From JADFXI01 sp963784135 (GTDB lineage: Bacteria > Nitrospirota > Thermodesulfovibrionia > Thermodesulfovibrionales > Dissulfurispiraceae), in the NCBI GenBank assembly GCA_963784135.1, contig CAWAQG010000019.1, positions 19,345 to 83,344 of the forward strand: DNA of 64,000 bases, in the 5' to 3' direction. Below, piece by piece: positions 1 through 7,267 of this stretch; the first letter of the stretch is position 1, and each line of letters opens with the position of its first letter. The notes under the pieces were generated by a model. It worked only from the letters and a program-made list of their open reading frames with translations. It made no database searches and was not told where the DNA came from. The translations under genes were made by a program, and so were the position numbers.

Positions 1-258
1 CAGATACTATCCTCTATCACTTGGGCCAATTCCAGCCGCAGCCGGGCCAGTTCAAATTCTCCCTCGCTTAGTGGCCAATGGTTCTTGCCTAACTCCGCAA
101 GCTTTCCTTCCCGGTGCGCTTTCACCCAGTTGTGGTTTGTCTTGGCAGAAATATTTAGCCTGCGGCCTACTTCCTTTGCCGATAGCCGGCCTTCTGTCAC
201 CAGCTGCACTGCTTCAACTCGAAATTCCCTCCTGTCCCCCTCTCGGTAATCGTTCCAT
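1..258 (-). pseudogene. IS3-family transposase OrfA, 5' part, frameshifted and cut by the window edge
   Basis: The minus strand has a good ribosome site (GGAGGTG) before an ATG at 258, and the product begins MERLPRG, the usual start of IS3-group OrfA proteins. After about seven codons the reading frame is lost. The next frame continues with the OrfA helix-turn-helix (RREFRVEAVQ, then EGRLSAKEVGRRLNIS and NHNWVKAHREGKL). The break sits in a run of five C at 236-240 (five G on the coding strand); four would restore one frame. This is either a decayed insertion sequence or a homopolymer sequencing error. The rest of the element lies to the left of base 1, so OrfB cannot be judged. The outer end is probably near 298 but I cannot prove the inverted repeat. 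Confidence 0.8.
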
Positions 259-328
259 TGAAAACACCTCCGTCTTGTATTTTAACCCACTTTTTTCATC
301 TTACCTCACAACACACAACACTGAAATA

Positions 329-369
329 AAAAAGCCTTGGGATCGCATTATTGCAGTCCCAAGGCTTTT
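329..369. terminator. Stem-loop terminator between the 209-aa gene and the IS
   Basis: AAAAGCCTTGGGA and TCCCAAGGCTTTT are perfect inverted arms around a short loop. On the minus strand the second arm is followed by a T-rich stretch, so it would end transcription of the gene that stops at 376. It can also work toward the right. Confidence 0.8.
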
Positions 370-375
370 GATGTT

Positions 376-1005
376 TTACATGCCGGAGTTGACAGGGTAA
401 ACTTTTCGTTTAGTATTGACCCGAAGGTCTTTGGACGCAATTCGCCCCTGGTTCTGTTTGGCTTCGGCAATTATGTATTTCTGTAGCATAATTTTCTGGG
501 CGATTATGCCAGAAGAACATGGAAGACCGTTGAGCATGTCAAAGGTACGAGCAACGTAATCTTTGGGAAATGGTTTCCCGGCGATAATTTCCGCCAAGTT
601 TCCCTTTATGTTCCGGTAACACCTTTTTTCAAGCCGCATGTCGACTTTCCCATTTACACGGCGGATTTTCAGCACGATTGTGCCATATTGAAAATAATAC
701 GGCTCACACCGAACATCCTGCCAATGATCGGGATCGGGAACATCTTTCTCGCTGCCGTCGGTCTTTAGTAAGAGGCATTGATGCTCATACCTCACCAGCA
801 TATAGTTGGCGAGGCCTTTATGCTTGTTCCGATATCGTCTATCCTTGTCCTGATTTGCCACATATTTAGCAATCAGCTTTTGATCAATAACCGGCCATTT
901 GCCGATCTTGTCTTTGGGATATTTGATACTGCAAAAATAGAAATAACCATGAGAAAATAACCGCTCAACCTGCTGAACATACGCTTCCCATTGTTCTATG
1001 ACCAT
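376..1005 (-). CDS. Unknown 209-aa basic protein downstream of a structured RNA region
   Basis: The gene starts with ATG at 1005 behind GGGAGGT, a strong ribosome site, and ends just before a terminator, so it is likely real. The product is soluble, Lys/Arg rich and has no signal or membrane segment. Visible patterns are an N-terminal HGYFYF followed by KIGKWPVIDQKLIAKY, a middle LEKRCYRNIKGNLAEI and a C-terminal RTFDMLNGLPCSSGII, which look conserved rather than random. I do not recognise a catalytic motif: no HNH, RuvC, HUH or reverse transcriptase signature is visible. About 100 bases upstream, on the same strand, ends a 700-base region full of hairpins, so the protein may act with that RNA. 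A plasmid or mobile-element role is inferred only from the neighbours. Confidence 0.7.
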   Translation of the reverse strand: MVIEQWEAYVQQVERLFSHGYFYFCSIKYPKDKIGKWPVIDQKLIAKYVANQDKDRRYRNKHKGLANYMLVRYEHQCLLLKTDGSEKDVPDPDHWQDVRCEPYYFQYGTIVLKIRRVNGKVDMRLEKRCYRNIKGNLAEIIAGKPFPKDYVARTFDMLNGLPCSSGIIAQKIMLQKYIIAEAKQNQGRIASKDLRVNTKRKVYPVNSGM

Positions 1006-1099
1006 TTTGATACCTCCCGGTATTTTTTTGTGGCCAAGCCCTCCCGGACTATTCCCTGAAAAAGGGAAGGCGACTTGCCGGATCGCCTGCTAAAAAGAA

Positions 1100-1815
1100 G
1101 AAAAAGGTAAGCTCTTTCGTCGCGCCGTTTATGCGAGGACCAACCTCGCGGCGCACCCGGAAACACTGCCTTGCATTTCCGGGCTCGATACTGCAGAAAC
1201 TACTCAAGCTTGCTCTGACACCTCGCACATCTTATATTAAGATGCCGTTCGGTGCTTGCCGATGTTATCTCATGCCTACAGGTCAGCAGTCCGGTCGCAT
1301 CCGGCAAAAGGATAATACGGGCGGAACACAGAAGTTCCCGGTTACTCATCACTTTCTAATAGTGACTTTCGCTCTCCTTTTGCCTTCACGTGCGGTTCGG
1401 CCTCGCCGCTCTGCTGACCCTAACCTGGTTGCGGCCTCCGTCAGAAGGTCGCTTTAGCTGGTTAAGCTTTCACCATAAGATATTACTACCTCATGGCTCC
1501 CCAGCCAGGCTATGTTATGCCATTACTGGCATCCCCCAGTGCCGATTTGCACGGCTTCGGACATGATGTACACGTCGCCCGATGCTCTTGGGTTTCCCCA
1601 TTAGGAAGTAGCGGAAATTGATCCGCAGTCCCCGTTCCCACGGCGCAAGCGTATCTCTGCGCACGCCGCGAGCCCACCTGAGGACTGCATGACGGGTGGT
1701 GCCCGACATTGGCGGCCTCAGTGCCTCAGCAATCCGGTGGGCAACCGGTTGCCTACAGCTAATCTTCTTCGTAGCTTCTGAATCGAACAAATTGGTTTGG
1801 TATGGGTTGGAACAC
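1100..1815 (-). ncRNA. Candidate large structured RNA (about 700 nt), possibly HEARO/OMEGA-like in its 5' part
   Basis: No convincing protein frame exists here, but the minus strand folds locally again and again. One hairpin at 1517-1532 has ATGCCA/TGGCAT arms and a GTAA tetraloop. CCCGGAAA pairs with TTTCCGGG near 1160-1185. A nested helix near 1120-1155 has GCGCCG/CGGCGC enclosing CGAGG/CCTCG. Others have GGAAC/GTTCC and GCATCTTA/TAAGATGT arms. GNRA-type and GAAA loops appear on the minus strand, which favours that strand as the transcript. A segment reading GGTTGCCCACCGGATTGCTG (1719-1738), then a GTGGGCTCGCGG hairpin and CCGTGGGAAC, resembles from memory the layout of HEARO/IscB omega RNAs, but no IscB follows. 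A second CCGGACTGCTGA copy lies at 1283-1294. The ends are approximate. Confidence 0.5.
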
Positions 1816-2065
1816 TGTTAACGCGCACCGGGTTCACAACTTTTACCGGCGCGGACTAGGATTACACAGAGTAAAATTGAGGCGAAAAAGCTATCCTCTT
1901 AACTCACTGCTTTCCCGTGCTTATTTTCGGATGCGCGAAGATCATTAGGAATACAGTCTGATCGATAAAAAAAGATTAATTTTTGGTCTGGGTTACGTGT
2001 TTGCCATTCCCGTTGACACGGGATCTAATGGGGAACTGTTGATGCGAAGTGTGTGTGTAAAAAGA

Positions 2066-2265
2066 CTCTGCTTGCAGTTAAGGCCCTATTCCCCCAGCTT
2101 GATGCCCGGGGGAAAGGCGTGTAATCCCCTGCATGTGCAGATACTGGCCCTGGTCAAGCGGCCTATGCATTCATACTATATATTAGATTTATCCCGCATG
2201 CGGTGTCCGGTATCCCATAGACTTATGGATTCTCCCTCTTGTAGAGCTGGGGCCAAGTGAGGCCA
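2066..2265. other. Second foldable non-coding stretch upstream of parM
   Basis: Bases 1830-2280 hold no credible gene. Within them, 2082-2086 (GGCCC) can pair with 2250-2254 (GGGCC), enclosing hairpins TTCCCCC/GGGGGAA (2089-2114), CTGCA/TGCAG (2129-2140), GGCC/GGCC (2146-2163) and CTC/GAG (2236-2246). GGCC AAGTGA GGCC follows at 2251-2264. The pattern fits a structured RNA or an untranslated leader. A ParM-system centromere is another option, but I see no iterated direct repeats of the kind expected. The strand is not decided by the sequence. Confidence 0.4.
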
Positions 2266-2321
2266 CTCTTTCTAATATCTTGTATGAGCAGTCATTAAAA
2301 CTAAGAGGAGGAATTAGCAGA

Positions 2322-3254
2322 ATGGAAATGGGAATCGACATCGGGTATGGTATAACAAAATCGGTAAGATCTGATGGCCAGGTGAGTTACTTCAGGTCTA
2401 TCGTTGGGGTAGGAAGGCCCGAAACATTTGGGATTTCAAAGTTCAATTTCACTGTCGTTGAGGTCGAGGGGAATCACTATACAGTGGGGGAGGCTGCAGA
2501 ACAGCATCGTCTGCCGATCATTACTGTGCGGGCCAGAAATATTATAGAGTCGATAGCGTATCGTGCTCTTCTGATGGCCTCAGTTGGAGATGTCAAAGGG
2601 AGTCATTCAGTTGTTACGGGCCTTCCCCTGGGTTATTTCAATGCGGATAAGTCACGAGTAATGAAGAAATTCAAAGAAATATTACCCGGCAGCGAAATCA
2701 AGATAGTTCCGCAGCCGCTTGGCTCTTTTTACGATCTTCTCTTTGACGATGATGGTGAAATTCAGCATACCGAGTTTATGGATACGAGGGTTGCAGTGAT
2801 AGACATTGGTACCTATACAACAGATCTTCTGGTAACAGAAAAGGGAACCCCTGTTGCCGGAGTATCAGGCAGCGTGGAGATTGGCATCGATACTCTGTTT
2901 ACGGAAATTAGGAAGAGTCTGCTGCCTGTTAGGCGAAACATCGGCAGCGTAGAGATCGACACAGCCCTCAGAACAAATATCATAAAAAGGCGAGGTGAGC
3001 AGATCGATATCTCGGATATCCTGGCAGAAAACAAGGCGGCAATTGCGGCAAACGTCTGGTCATGGGCAAACGCAAGACTTGGGACTGAAGAAGATATGGA
3101 GGTCCTTGTTCTAACCGGGGGTGGCGGAGAGATTCTTCGTAATTATTTCATGCAGGGCAATATCATCGCCCCGAAGTCGCCATTTTTATCCAATGCAATC
3201 GGCTTCTGCAAAATCGCCCGGAGGCTCTATGGGAAAGTCGGCGTATCAGGCTAG
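2322..3254 (+). CDS. ParM/StbA-like actin-family segregation ATPase
   Basis: This is an actin-fold ATPase that would polymerise to move plasmid or element copies apart. The phosphate-1 loop is MGIDIGYGITKSV at the N-terminus, the phosphate-2 loop is VAVIDIGTYTTDLLV in the middle (about residue 165), and the adenosine motif is LVLTGGGGEILR near the C-terminus; the order and spacing match ParM-like proteins. The 310-aa length is normal. I chose ATG 2322 because GAGGAGG lies just upstream, although the frame is open 14 codons further. The next gene overlaps its end by 26 bases and looks like the ParR adaptor. The pair suggests that bases 1-3600 derive from a plasmid or plasmid-like integrative element. 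Confidence 0.8.
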   Translation: MEMGIDIGYGITKSVRSDGQVSYFRSIVGVGRPETFGISKFNFTVVEVEGNHYTVGEAAEQHRLPIITVRARNIIESIAYRALLMASVGDVKGSHSVVTGLPLGYFNADKSRVMKKFKEILPGSEIKIVPQPLGSFYDLLFDDDGEIQHTEFMDTRVAVIDIGTYTTDLLVTEKGTPVAGVSGSVEIGIDTLFTEIRKSLLPVRRNIGSVEIDTALRTNIIKRRGEQIDISDILAENKAAIAANVWSWANARLGTEEDMEVLVLTGGGGEILRNYFMQGNIIAPKSPFLSNAIGFCKIARRLYGKVGVSG

Positions 3255-3534
3255 GCTCAGGTTTTATGATAATGATGAAAATGATAACGTCATTCTCGAA
3301 TGGCTGAAGACCATACCGCGCGGGGCTCAGAACGCTCTTATCAAAAAGAAACTGGTGCAAGCCATTCTAATGGAGCGTTCTGGTGGCAGCCCGGCAGTAA
3401 AGGTTGGCGAGAAAAAAGAGTTTGCAAAGATAAGAGTGATGGCAGAGACTGTAGAAGTACCGGCAGCAGAAAAAAATAAAGAGGATGTTTACAGACATAT
3501 GGACCGGATGCTTGAAGGTCTCGACAATCTCTGA
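3229..3534 (+). CDS. Small ParR-like adaptor candidate downstream of parM
   Basis: The 101-aa product starts at ATG 3229 behind GGAGG and overlaps the 3' end of the ParM-like gene, so the two are translationally linked. It opens with a basic segment (GKSAYQARLRFYDNDENDN) followed by ILEWLKTIPRGAQNALIKKK, which could form a ribbon-helix-helix type DNA-binding fold, and has an acidic helical tail. This matches the size and place of ParR/StbB partners that bind the centromere and cap the filament. The assignment rests mainly on position and general features, because these adaptors diverge strongly. Confidence 0.6.
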   Translation: MGKSAYQARLRFYDNDENDNVILEWLKTIPRGAQNALIKKKLVQAILMERSGGSPAVKVGEKKEFAKIRVMAETVEVPAAEKNKEDVYRHMDRMLEGLDNL

Positions 3535-3624
3535 AATGTTACTCTCTTTCATGCCGTCATTGGAGAACTCATTCCGGAATCATTCCTGCCAGATCAGAAA
3601 ACCCTTTCAAATCAGCGGCCTCGC

Positions 3625-3648
3625 TGAGTTCGAATCTCACCCCCTCCG
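3625..3648 (+). repeat. Left att core: tRNA 3'-end fragment (24 bp)
   Basis: The sequence TGAGTTCGAATCTCACCCCC plus TCCG is a tRNA T-loop and 3' acceptor strand, here followed by CCA. It recurs exactly at 20331-20354 in the same orientation. The 5' half of a tRNA is absent upstream, so this is an attachment-site remnant and not a working tRNA. Confidence 0.85.
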
Positions 3649-3684
3649 CCACTTAACTTATTGAAATAAATGGAAACAGACCCC

Positions 3685-4842
3685 CTAAAACTCGTTCAGA
3701 ACTCGTTCAGTAACCGGCAGTTCCGCGACCTTACCGCGCCGGTTGACAATCGTCCTTAATTTGGTAGTGTTGGCCTTGAAATAATGCAGGGTACTTCTGA
3801 TGTCGGCGTGCCTCATTAACGCCATTGCCTCTAACTGAGACGCCCCGCTTTCGACTAGTTGGGAGCAGAATGAATGCCGGGTTGCGTTCTTCAATTTGAT
3901 GTCCTTGAAAATAGACGACCAGCAGGCTTGTATCGTTCTTGGACGGAAGCCTCTTCCAGTGCGGGGATTAAGGAATAAAAAAGCATCGCCTATTCTGCCG
4001 CCTAAATATTTTTTGGCTATCTGAACCGCCCTGTCAGAGAGGGGTATGACATCTTTATGATTGCCTTTCGTGCTTGCCTTCAATGCGTGACCGCTCCATG
4101 TCCGCCGGATAATTGCTTCCTGTTTTTGGAGCGTGATGTCAGACACATACAGGGCACACGCTTCGGATGGTCTCAATCCCGTCTCTTGCATAAATTCTAT
4201 GACATCTCGTTCCGGCAACGGCAGGAGCTTCAACCGTTCCGCCTGTTCGTCAATATCCAGGGCCACGACAGGCGAAGAGATATCGCCCTCAATGCCGGGC
4301 ATCTCCGGGACAGCAGATATTATCCTTTCCTCTTTCAGCCAGTTCAGGAACACCCGCAGGATTGCCAATATATTCCGTTTGACCTTTAAGGACAACTTCT
4401 TTTTCCTGATGACATCCTTGAACTCTTTCAGCGCCTCGATGTCGATGTCTTTCACATCTTTATCTTTGAAAAACGGCGTAAAATGACATTTTGCATAGCT
4501 TTTATATAGCCTGTATGTTTCGGGTGCAATCTCGCCGGCCTTCAAATAGTTTTCCCTGCTTTCCAGCCATGCCCCGACCTGCACATTAAATTTTCTTTCG
4601 GCAATTTTCCCCTCGCTCCACTCCACAGGATTAAATTTCTTGCCGTCAATCTGTGTCCTGATTTGGGTTAGTTGCCGGGCTGCCCTTTCAAAGTCCAGTG
4701 CGTGACCATCGGCCTGATACGTCCAAAACCGCCAATGCTTGCCGGCCCAATATAACGAGATGAAGCATTTGTACTCTCCGCAGACGCAAACATCCTCTTT
4801 ACGCTGTCGTTGACATTTCGCACATCTTATGTGCCCTGCCAT
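3685..4842 (-). CDS. int: Tyrosine recombinase (island integrase)
   Basis: This enzyme would insert and excise the island by strand exchange at the tRNA-derived att site. The 385-aa protein begins with a four-cysteine zinc-ribbon-like segment (CAKCQRQRKEDVCVCGEY), followed by a SAM-like core-binding domain and a C-terminal catalytic domain. Catalytic residues are visible in order: Arg in ETGLRPSEACAL, the RH pair in NATRHSFCSQL, His in MRHADIRS and Tyr in TLHYFKANT. Start 4842 is favoured by GGGAGGT just upstream and by a consensus promoter that places transcription start near 4873, after the upstream in-frame ATG at 4917. It lies 37 bases from the left att core, the usual place for a tRNA-site integrase. 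Confidence 0.92.
   Translation of the reverse strand: MAGHIRCAKCQRQRKEDVCVCGEYKCFISLYWAGKHWRFWTYQADGHALDFERAARQLTQIRTQIDGKKFNPVEWSEGKIAERKFNVQVGAWLESRENYLKAGEIAPETYRLYKSYAKCHFTPFFKDKDVKDIDIEALKEFKDVIRKKKLSLKVKRNILAILRVFLNWLKEERIISAVPEMPGIEGDISSPVVALDIDEQAERLKLLPLPERDVIEFMQETGLRPSEACALYVSDITLQKQEAIIRRTWSGHALKASTKGNHKDVIPLSDRAVQIAKKYLGGRIGDAFLFLNPRTGRGFRPRTIQACWSSIFKDIKLKNATRHSFCSQLVESGASQLEAMALMRHADIRSTLHYFKANTTKLRTIVNRRGKVAELPVTERVLNEF
3690..3712. repeat. Tandem CTCGTTCAG motif, left copy
   Basis: Two units of ACTCGTTCAG lie head to tail within 23 bp, overlapping the last codons of the integrase gene. The identical 23-bp block is found at 20273-20295 near the other end of the island. The tandem arrangement at both inner ends fits arm-type binding sites of a tyrosine integrase. 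Confidence 0.65.
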
Positions 4843-4879
4843 GGATAGACCTCCCTTATGCTGTAGTATAGATAAGGAC

Positions 4880-4908
4880 ATCTTATTTATGGCAGTGGAA
4901 TGTGTCAA
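4880..4908 (-). promoter_or_regulatory. Sigma-70-type promoter of the integrase
   Basis: On the minus strand TTGACA (4908-4903) is separated by exactly 17 bases from TAAGAT (4885-4880). The predicted start near 4873 leaves a short leader containing the GGGAGGT ribosome site. Confidence 0.7.
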
Positions 4909-4982
4909 GTTCGTCATTAATATATATTAAGTTATACTGCTTCTTGCATTTCCCCGCGATTTATTGTTGATTGTGTGGGGGG

Positions 4983-5224
4983 GGTGACGCGTCGCCCCCC
5001 CGGCTTGAGGCCATTTCACTTTGGCTCATTTTGGGTGGTCACGACCACCACTTTATAACTGGTCCAATTAATTCTATGACTATTCAAGACACTTCCGGAT
5101 TTATACAGGTGGTGGCCACCACCCTATCTTGGGAGATTCTTTTTTCGCTCATTGTGGGGTGATCAAGATCACTCTATTTTGGGCGATTCTGACTTTCGCC
5201 GATTTTGGGGTGATCTTGATCACT
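4983..5224. repeat. Array of GGTG...CACC palindromes between int and abiE
   Basis: Four 16-bp dyads share the plan GGTGRTC-NN-GAYCAC: 5034-5049, 5108-5123 (GGTGGTGGCCACCACC, perfect), 5158-5173 (GGTGATCAAGATCACT) and 5209-5224 (GGTGATCTTGATCACT). A related G-rich dyad with ACGCGT at its centre lies at about 4982-4997. The last two are embedded in two imperfect 51-bp tandem repeats that also share GGG-GATTCT and TTTCGC boxes. Bases 4918-5350 hold no gene. The array could be operators, replication iterons or recombination accessory sites. Confidence 0.75.
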
Positions 5225-5275
5225 CTTATTAATCTGGCGTGGGTCCCTCCTATCGTAATTTCATCACAAAGATAT

Positions 5276-5371
5276 TTTTCAGCGTTTGCTGAAAGTATTA
5301 CGTATAATGAAAATAATTCTTGACAAGAGGGTTATTTCACTGTAATAATAATTTTCAACAAGTGTTGAAAA
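5276..5371 (+). promoter_or_regulatory. abiE promoter with two matching operator-like dyads
   Basis: TTGACA at 5320-5325 is followed after 17 bases by TAATAA (5343-5348). Two 20-bp inverted repeats share the half site TTTTCARC: 5276-5295 (TTTTCAGCGTTTGCTGAAAG) upstream of -35, and 5352-5371 (TTTTCAACAAGTGTTGAAAA) over the transcription start. Their centres are 76 bp apart. Known AbiEi antitoxins repress their own promoter through inverted repeats, so autoregulation is the likely role. Confidence 0.7.
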
Positions 5372-6438
5372 TGGTAATTACAATGAAAATAGGATCAGAG
5401 GAAACTGAAGCTAAGGCTGAAAAAGCCCTTAGGGATGTTCTCGAAAAAATACCATTCGTTAAGATCAAGTCTATCGAGCTGGAAAAAGACGGGGTAGATC
5501 TTCTGCTTAACCTTGCCCTCGGTGACAAAAAACAAGCTCTCCTCGTTGAGGTCAAAAACAATGGCCAGCCCCGCATGGCACGTGATGCAATCAATCAATT
5601 GATCCGGTACCGGAACACCTATCCGGATGCGTATCTTATCTTCATGGCCCCCTACATATCTCCACAGGCGGCAGACATCTGCTTGAAAGACGGTGTAGGC
5701 TATCTGGACTTTGCCGGCAACTGCTATCTGTCGTTCGGACAGGTGTACATTGAGCAGACAGGAACGCCGAACCCCTTCAGGACAAGGAGAGACCTTGTCT
5801 CGCTCTTTGCGCCGAAGTCTTCGCGTGTTCTGAGGGTGCTTCTCAATAATCCCGGCAGGGTCTGGAAAACGCAGGATCTTGCTGATGAAGCGAGGGTGAG
5901 CCTGGGCCAGGTTGCCAACGTGAAGAAACTCCTTCTTGATCGTGAGTGGATCACGAAGCAGGACGGTTTTTCGTTGACGGCGCCGTGGATGCTTCTTGAC
6001 GAATGGGCTAATGTATACACATACCGGAAGAACGAAGTACGCAATTACTATTCACTGAAGAGCATTCCGGAAATGGAAGACGACTTGGCGAAGGTCTGCC
6101 GGGAGAAAGATATTAAATATGCCCTGACAGGCTTTTCAGGAGCTGCACGTTTTGCTCCTGCTGTGCGTTTCACACGCATTATGGCTTATGTATACAACAC
6201 AAAAGAGGATATGGCATCATTACTGAATCTGAAAGAGGTGGAGAGTGGAGCCAACGTCACGCTCCTCGGTCCTTATGACGAAGGTGTCTTTTACGGCACG
6301 CAGGTGAATGAAAATATCAGGATCGTCTCCCCTGTGCAACTATACCTTGACCTGAAAGGGTATAAGGGCCGAGGTGAGGAGGCCGCAGAAGTTTTGCTGA
6401 GAGATGTGATAAAACCGAAATGGTCAAAAGAGAAATGA
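5371..6438 (+). CDS. AbiEi-family antitoxin-like winged-helix regulator with nuclease-like N-terminus
   Basis: The protein is the likely antitoxin and repressor of a type IV AbiE-like module. The N-terminal part (MKIGSEETEAKAEKAL... then VDLLLNLALGDKKQALLVEVKN) looks like a PD-(D/E)XK-type fold: an Asp, then a VEVK signature that often marks the nuclease core. The middle has a helix-turn-helix (RVWKTQDLADEARVSLGQV) and the C-terminal half is the AbiEi-type domain (TGFSGAARFAP, VQLYLDLKGYKGRGEEAAE). The start is uncertain: ATG 5371 is inside the operator dyad and ATG 5383 is the alternative; the open frame reaches 5320 but that precedes the promoter. The toxin gene follows after one base. Confidence 0.8.
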   Translation: MVITMKIGSEETEAKAEKALRDVLEKIPFVKIKSIELEKDGVDLLLNLALGDKKQALLVEVKNNGQPRMARDAINQLIRYRNTYPDAYLIFMAPYISPQAADICLKDGVGYLDFAGNCYLSFGQVYIEQTGTPNPFRTRRDLVSLFAPKSSRVLRVLLNNPGRVWKTQDLADEARVSLGQVANVKKLLLDREWITKQDGFSLTAPWMLLDEWANVYTYRKNEVRNYYSLKSIPEMEDDLAKVCREKDIKYALTGFSGAARFAPAVRFTRIMAYVYNTKEDMASLLNLKEVESGANVTLLGPYDEGVFYGTQVNENIRIVSPVQLYLDLKGYKGRGEEAAEVLLRDVIKPKWSKEK

Positions 6439-6439
6439 T

Positions 6440-7267
6440 ATGGTAACACGTCGGGACTATACAGCTGAAGGAGTGGAGGCTGCACGCTCTGTGCTTATTG
6501 AGTTGGTGCATCTTCTTGGTGAGTACAAAGACGACATCGTACTGATCGGCGGCTGGATTCCTGAGGTCCTGTTACCCCATCTTAGCGGCCCTCATGTCGG
6601 AAGTATGGACGTTGACCTTGCCCTGAATCACCTTAAGATTCACGAAGCTGGATACAAGATGATTCAGGACCTTCTTAAGAGCAGGGGATATCAGCAGGGA
6701 GACCAGCCTTTCATCTTTTTTAGGAATCTCAAAATCGGCGACCATGAGGTCAAGGTTCAGGTCGATCTCTTGGCCGGCGAGTACGAAGGAACTTCAAAAA
6801 GCCACCGCCACCAGAGAGTGCAAGACATACAGGTCCGGAAGGCAAGGGGCTGCGATCTTGCCTTTGAGATGTCACAAGAGATAAGAATTGAAGGAACGCT
6901 GCCCAATGGTGCCCAGGATGCAGTTACAGTGCGTGTTGCTTCTATCGTGCCGTTCTTTGTGATGAAGGGCATGGCCATGGAGACTCGCATGAAGGAAAAG
7001 GACGCTTGGGACATATACTATTGCCTGCTGAACTATCCGGGCGGGATCGAAGCGCTTGCTGAGGAATTCAGACCGCATCTGCATCATGGCTTGGTCAAAG
7101 AGGGATTGCAGAAGATTGCAGGAAAGTTCTCGTCTGAAAAGGCGTTTGGCCCGAAGTCGGTTGCAGACTTTGAGGAGATAGACGATCCTGACGAACAGGA
7201 ACGGATACAGAGGGACGCTTATGAGCGGATGAATGCATTGCTGAATAAACTGATGATATTAAAGTGA
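6440..7267 (+). CDS. AbiEii-like nucleotidyltransferase toxin
   Basis: This 275-aa protein belongs to the minimal nucleotidyltransferase group used as toxin in AbiE systems. The signature GGW (LIGGWIPEVLLP) is followed by the metal-binding MDVDLAL (about residues 56-62) and a third acidic residue in VQVDLLAG, the expected polymerase-beta-type triad. The C-terminal helical part has DAWDIYYCL, typical of AbiEii-like proteins. It follows the antitoxin with a one-base gap (TGATATG), implying coupled translation. Such proteins block growth by modifying tRNA or other RNA acceptors; the substrate here is unknown. The downstream frame starts at a GTG overlapping its stop codon. Confidence 0.82.
   Translation: MVTRRDYTAEGVEAARSVLIELVHLLGEYKDDIVLIGGWIPEVLLPHLSGPHVGSMDVDLALNHLKIHEAGYKMIQDLLKSRGYQQGDQPFIFFRNLKIGDHEVKVQVDLLAGEYEGTSKSHRHQRVQDIQVRKARGCDLAFEMSQEIRIEGTLPNGAQDAVTVRVASIVPFFVMKGMAMETRMKEKDAWDIYYCLLNYPGGIEALAEEFRPHLHHGLVKEGLQKIAGKFSSEKAFGPKSVADFEEIDDPDEQERIQRDAYERMNALLNKLMILK

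Noticed and set aside
236..240. Programmed -1 frameshift of the IS3 type in orfA
   Set aside because: IS3 frameshifting occurs near the end of orfA at an A-rich slippery site, not seven codons after the start in a G-run.
1100..1831. Group II intron (GTGCGC at about 1831 on the minus strand)
   Set aside because: I could not find a domain V with the catalytic triad and two-base bulge, nor a reverse transcriptase frame; the GTGCGC match alone is too short.
1515..2260. Frames 1515-1790 (-), 1131-1457 (+) and 1997-2260 (+) as proteins
   Set aside because: No ribosome sites, odd composition (Arg/Pro rich) and overlap with hairpin-dense DNA; better explained as non-coding.
3601..3653. A tRNA gene ending at 3651
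   Set aside because: Only the T-arm and 3' acceptor strand are present; no 5' acceptor, D-arm or anticodon arm can be drawn upstream.
4971..5323. Small plus-strand frames in the int-abiE gap
   Set aside because: They are made of the palindromic repeats and have no ribosome sites.
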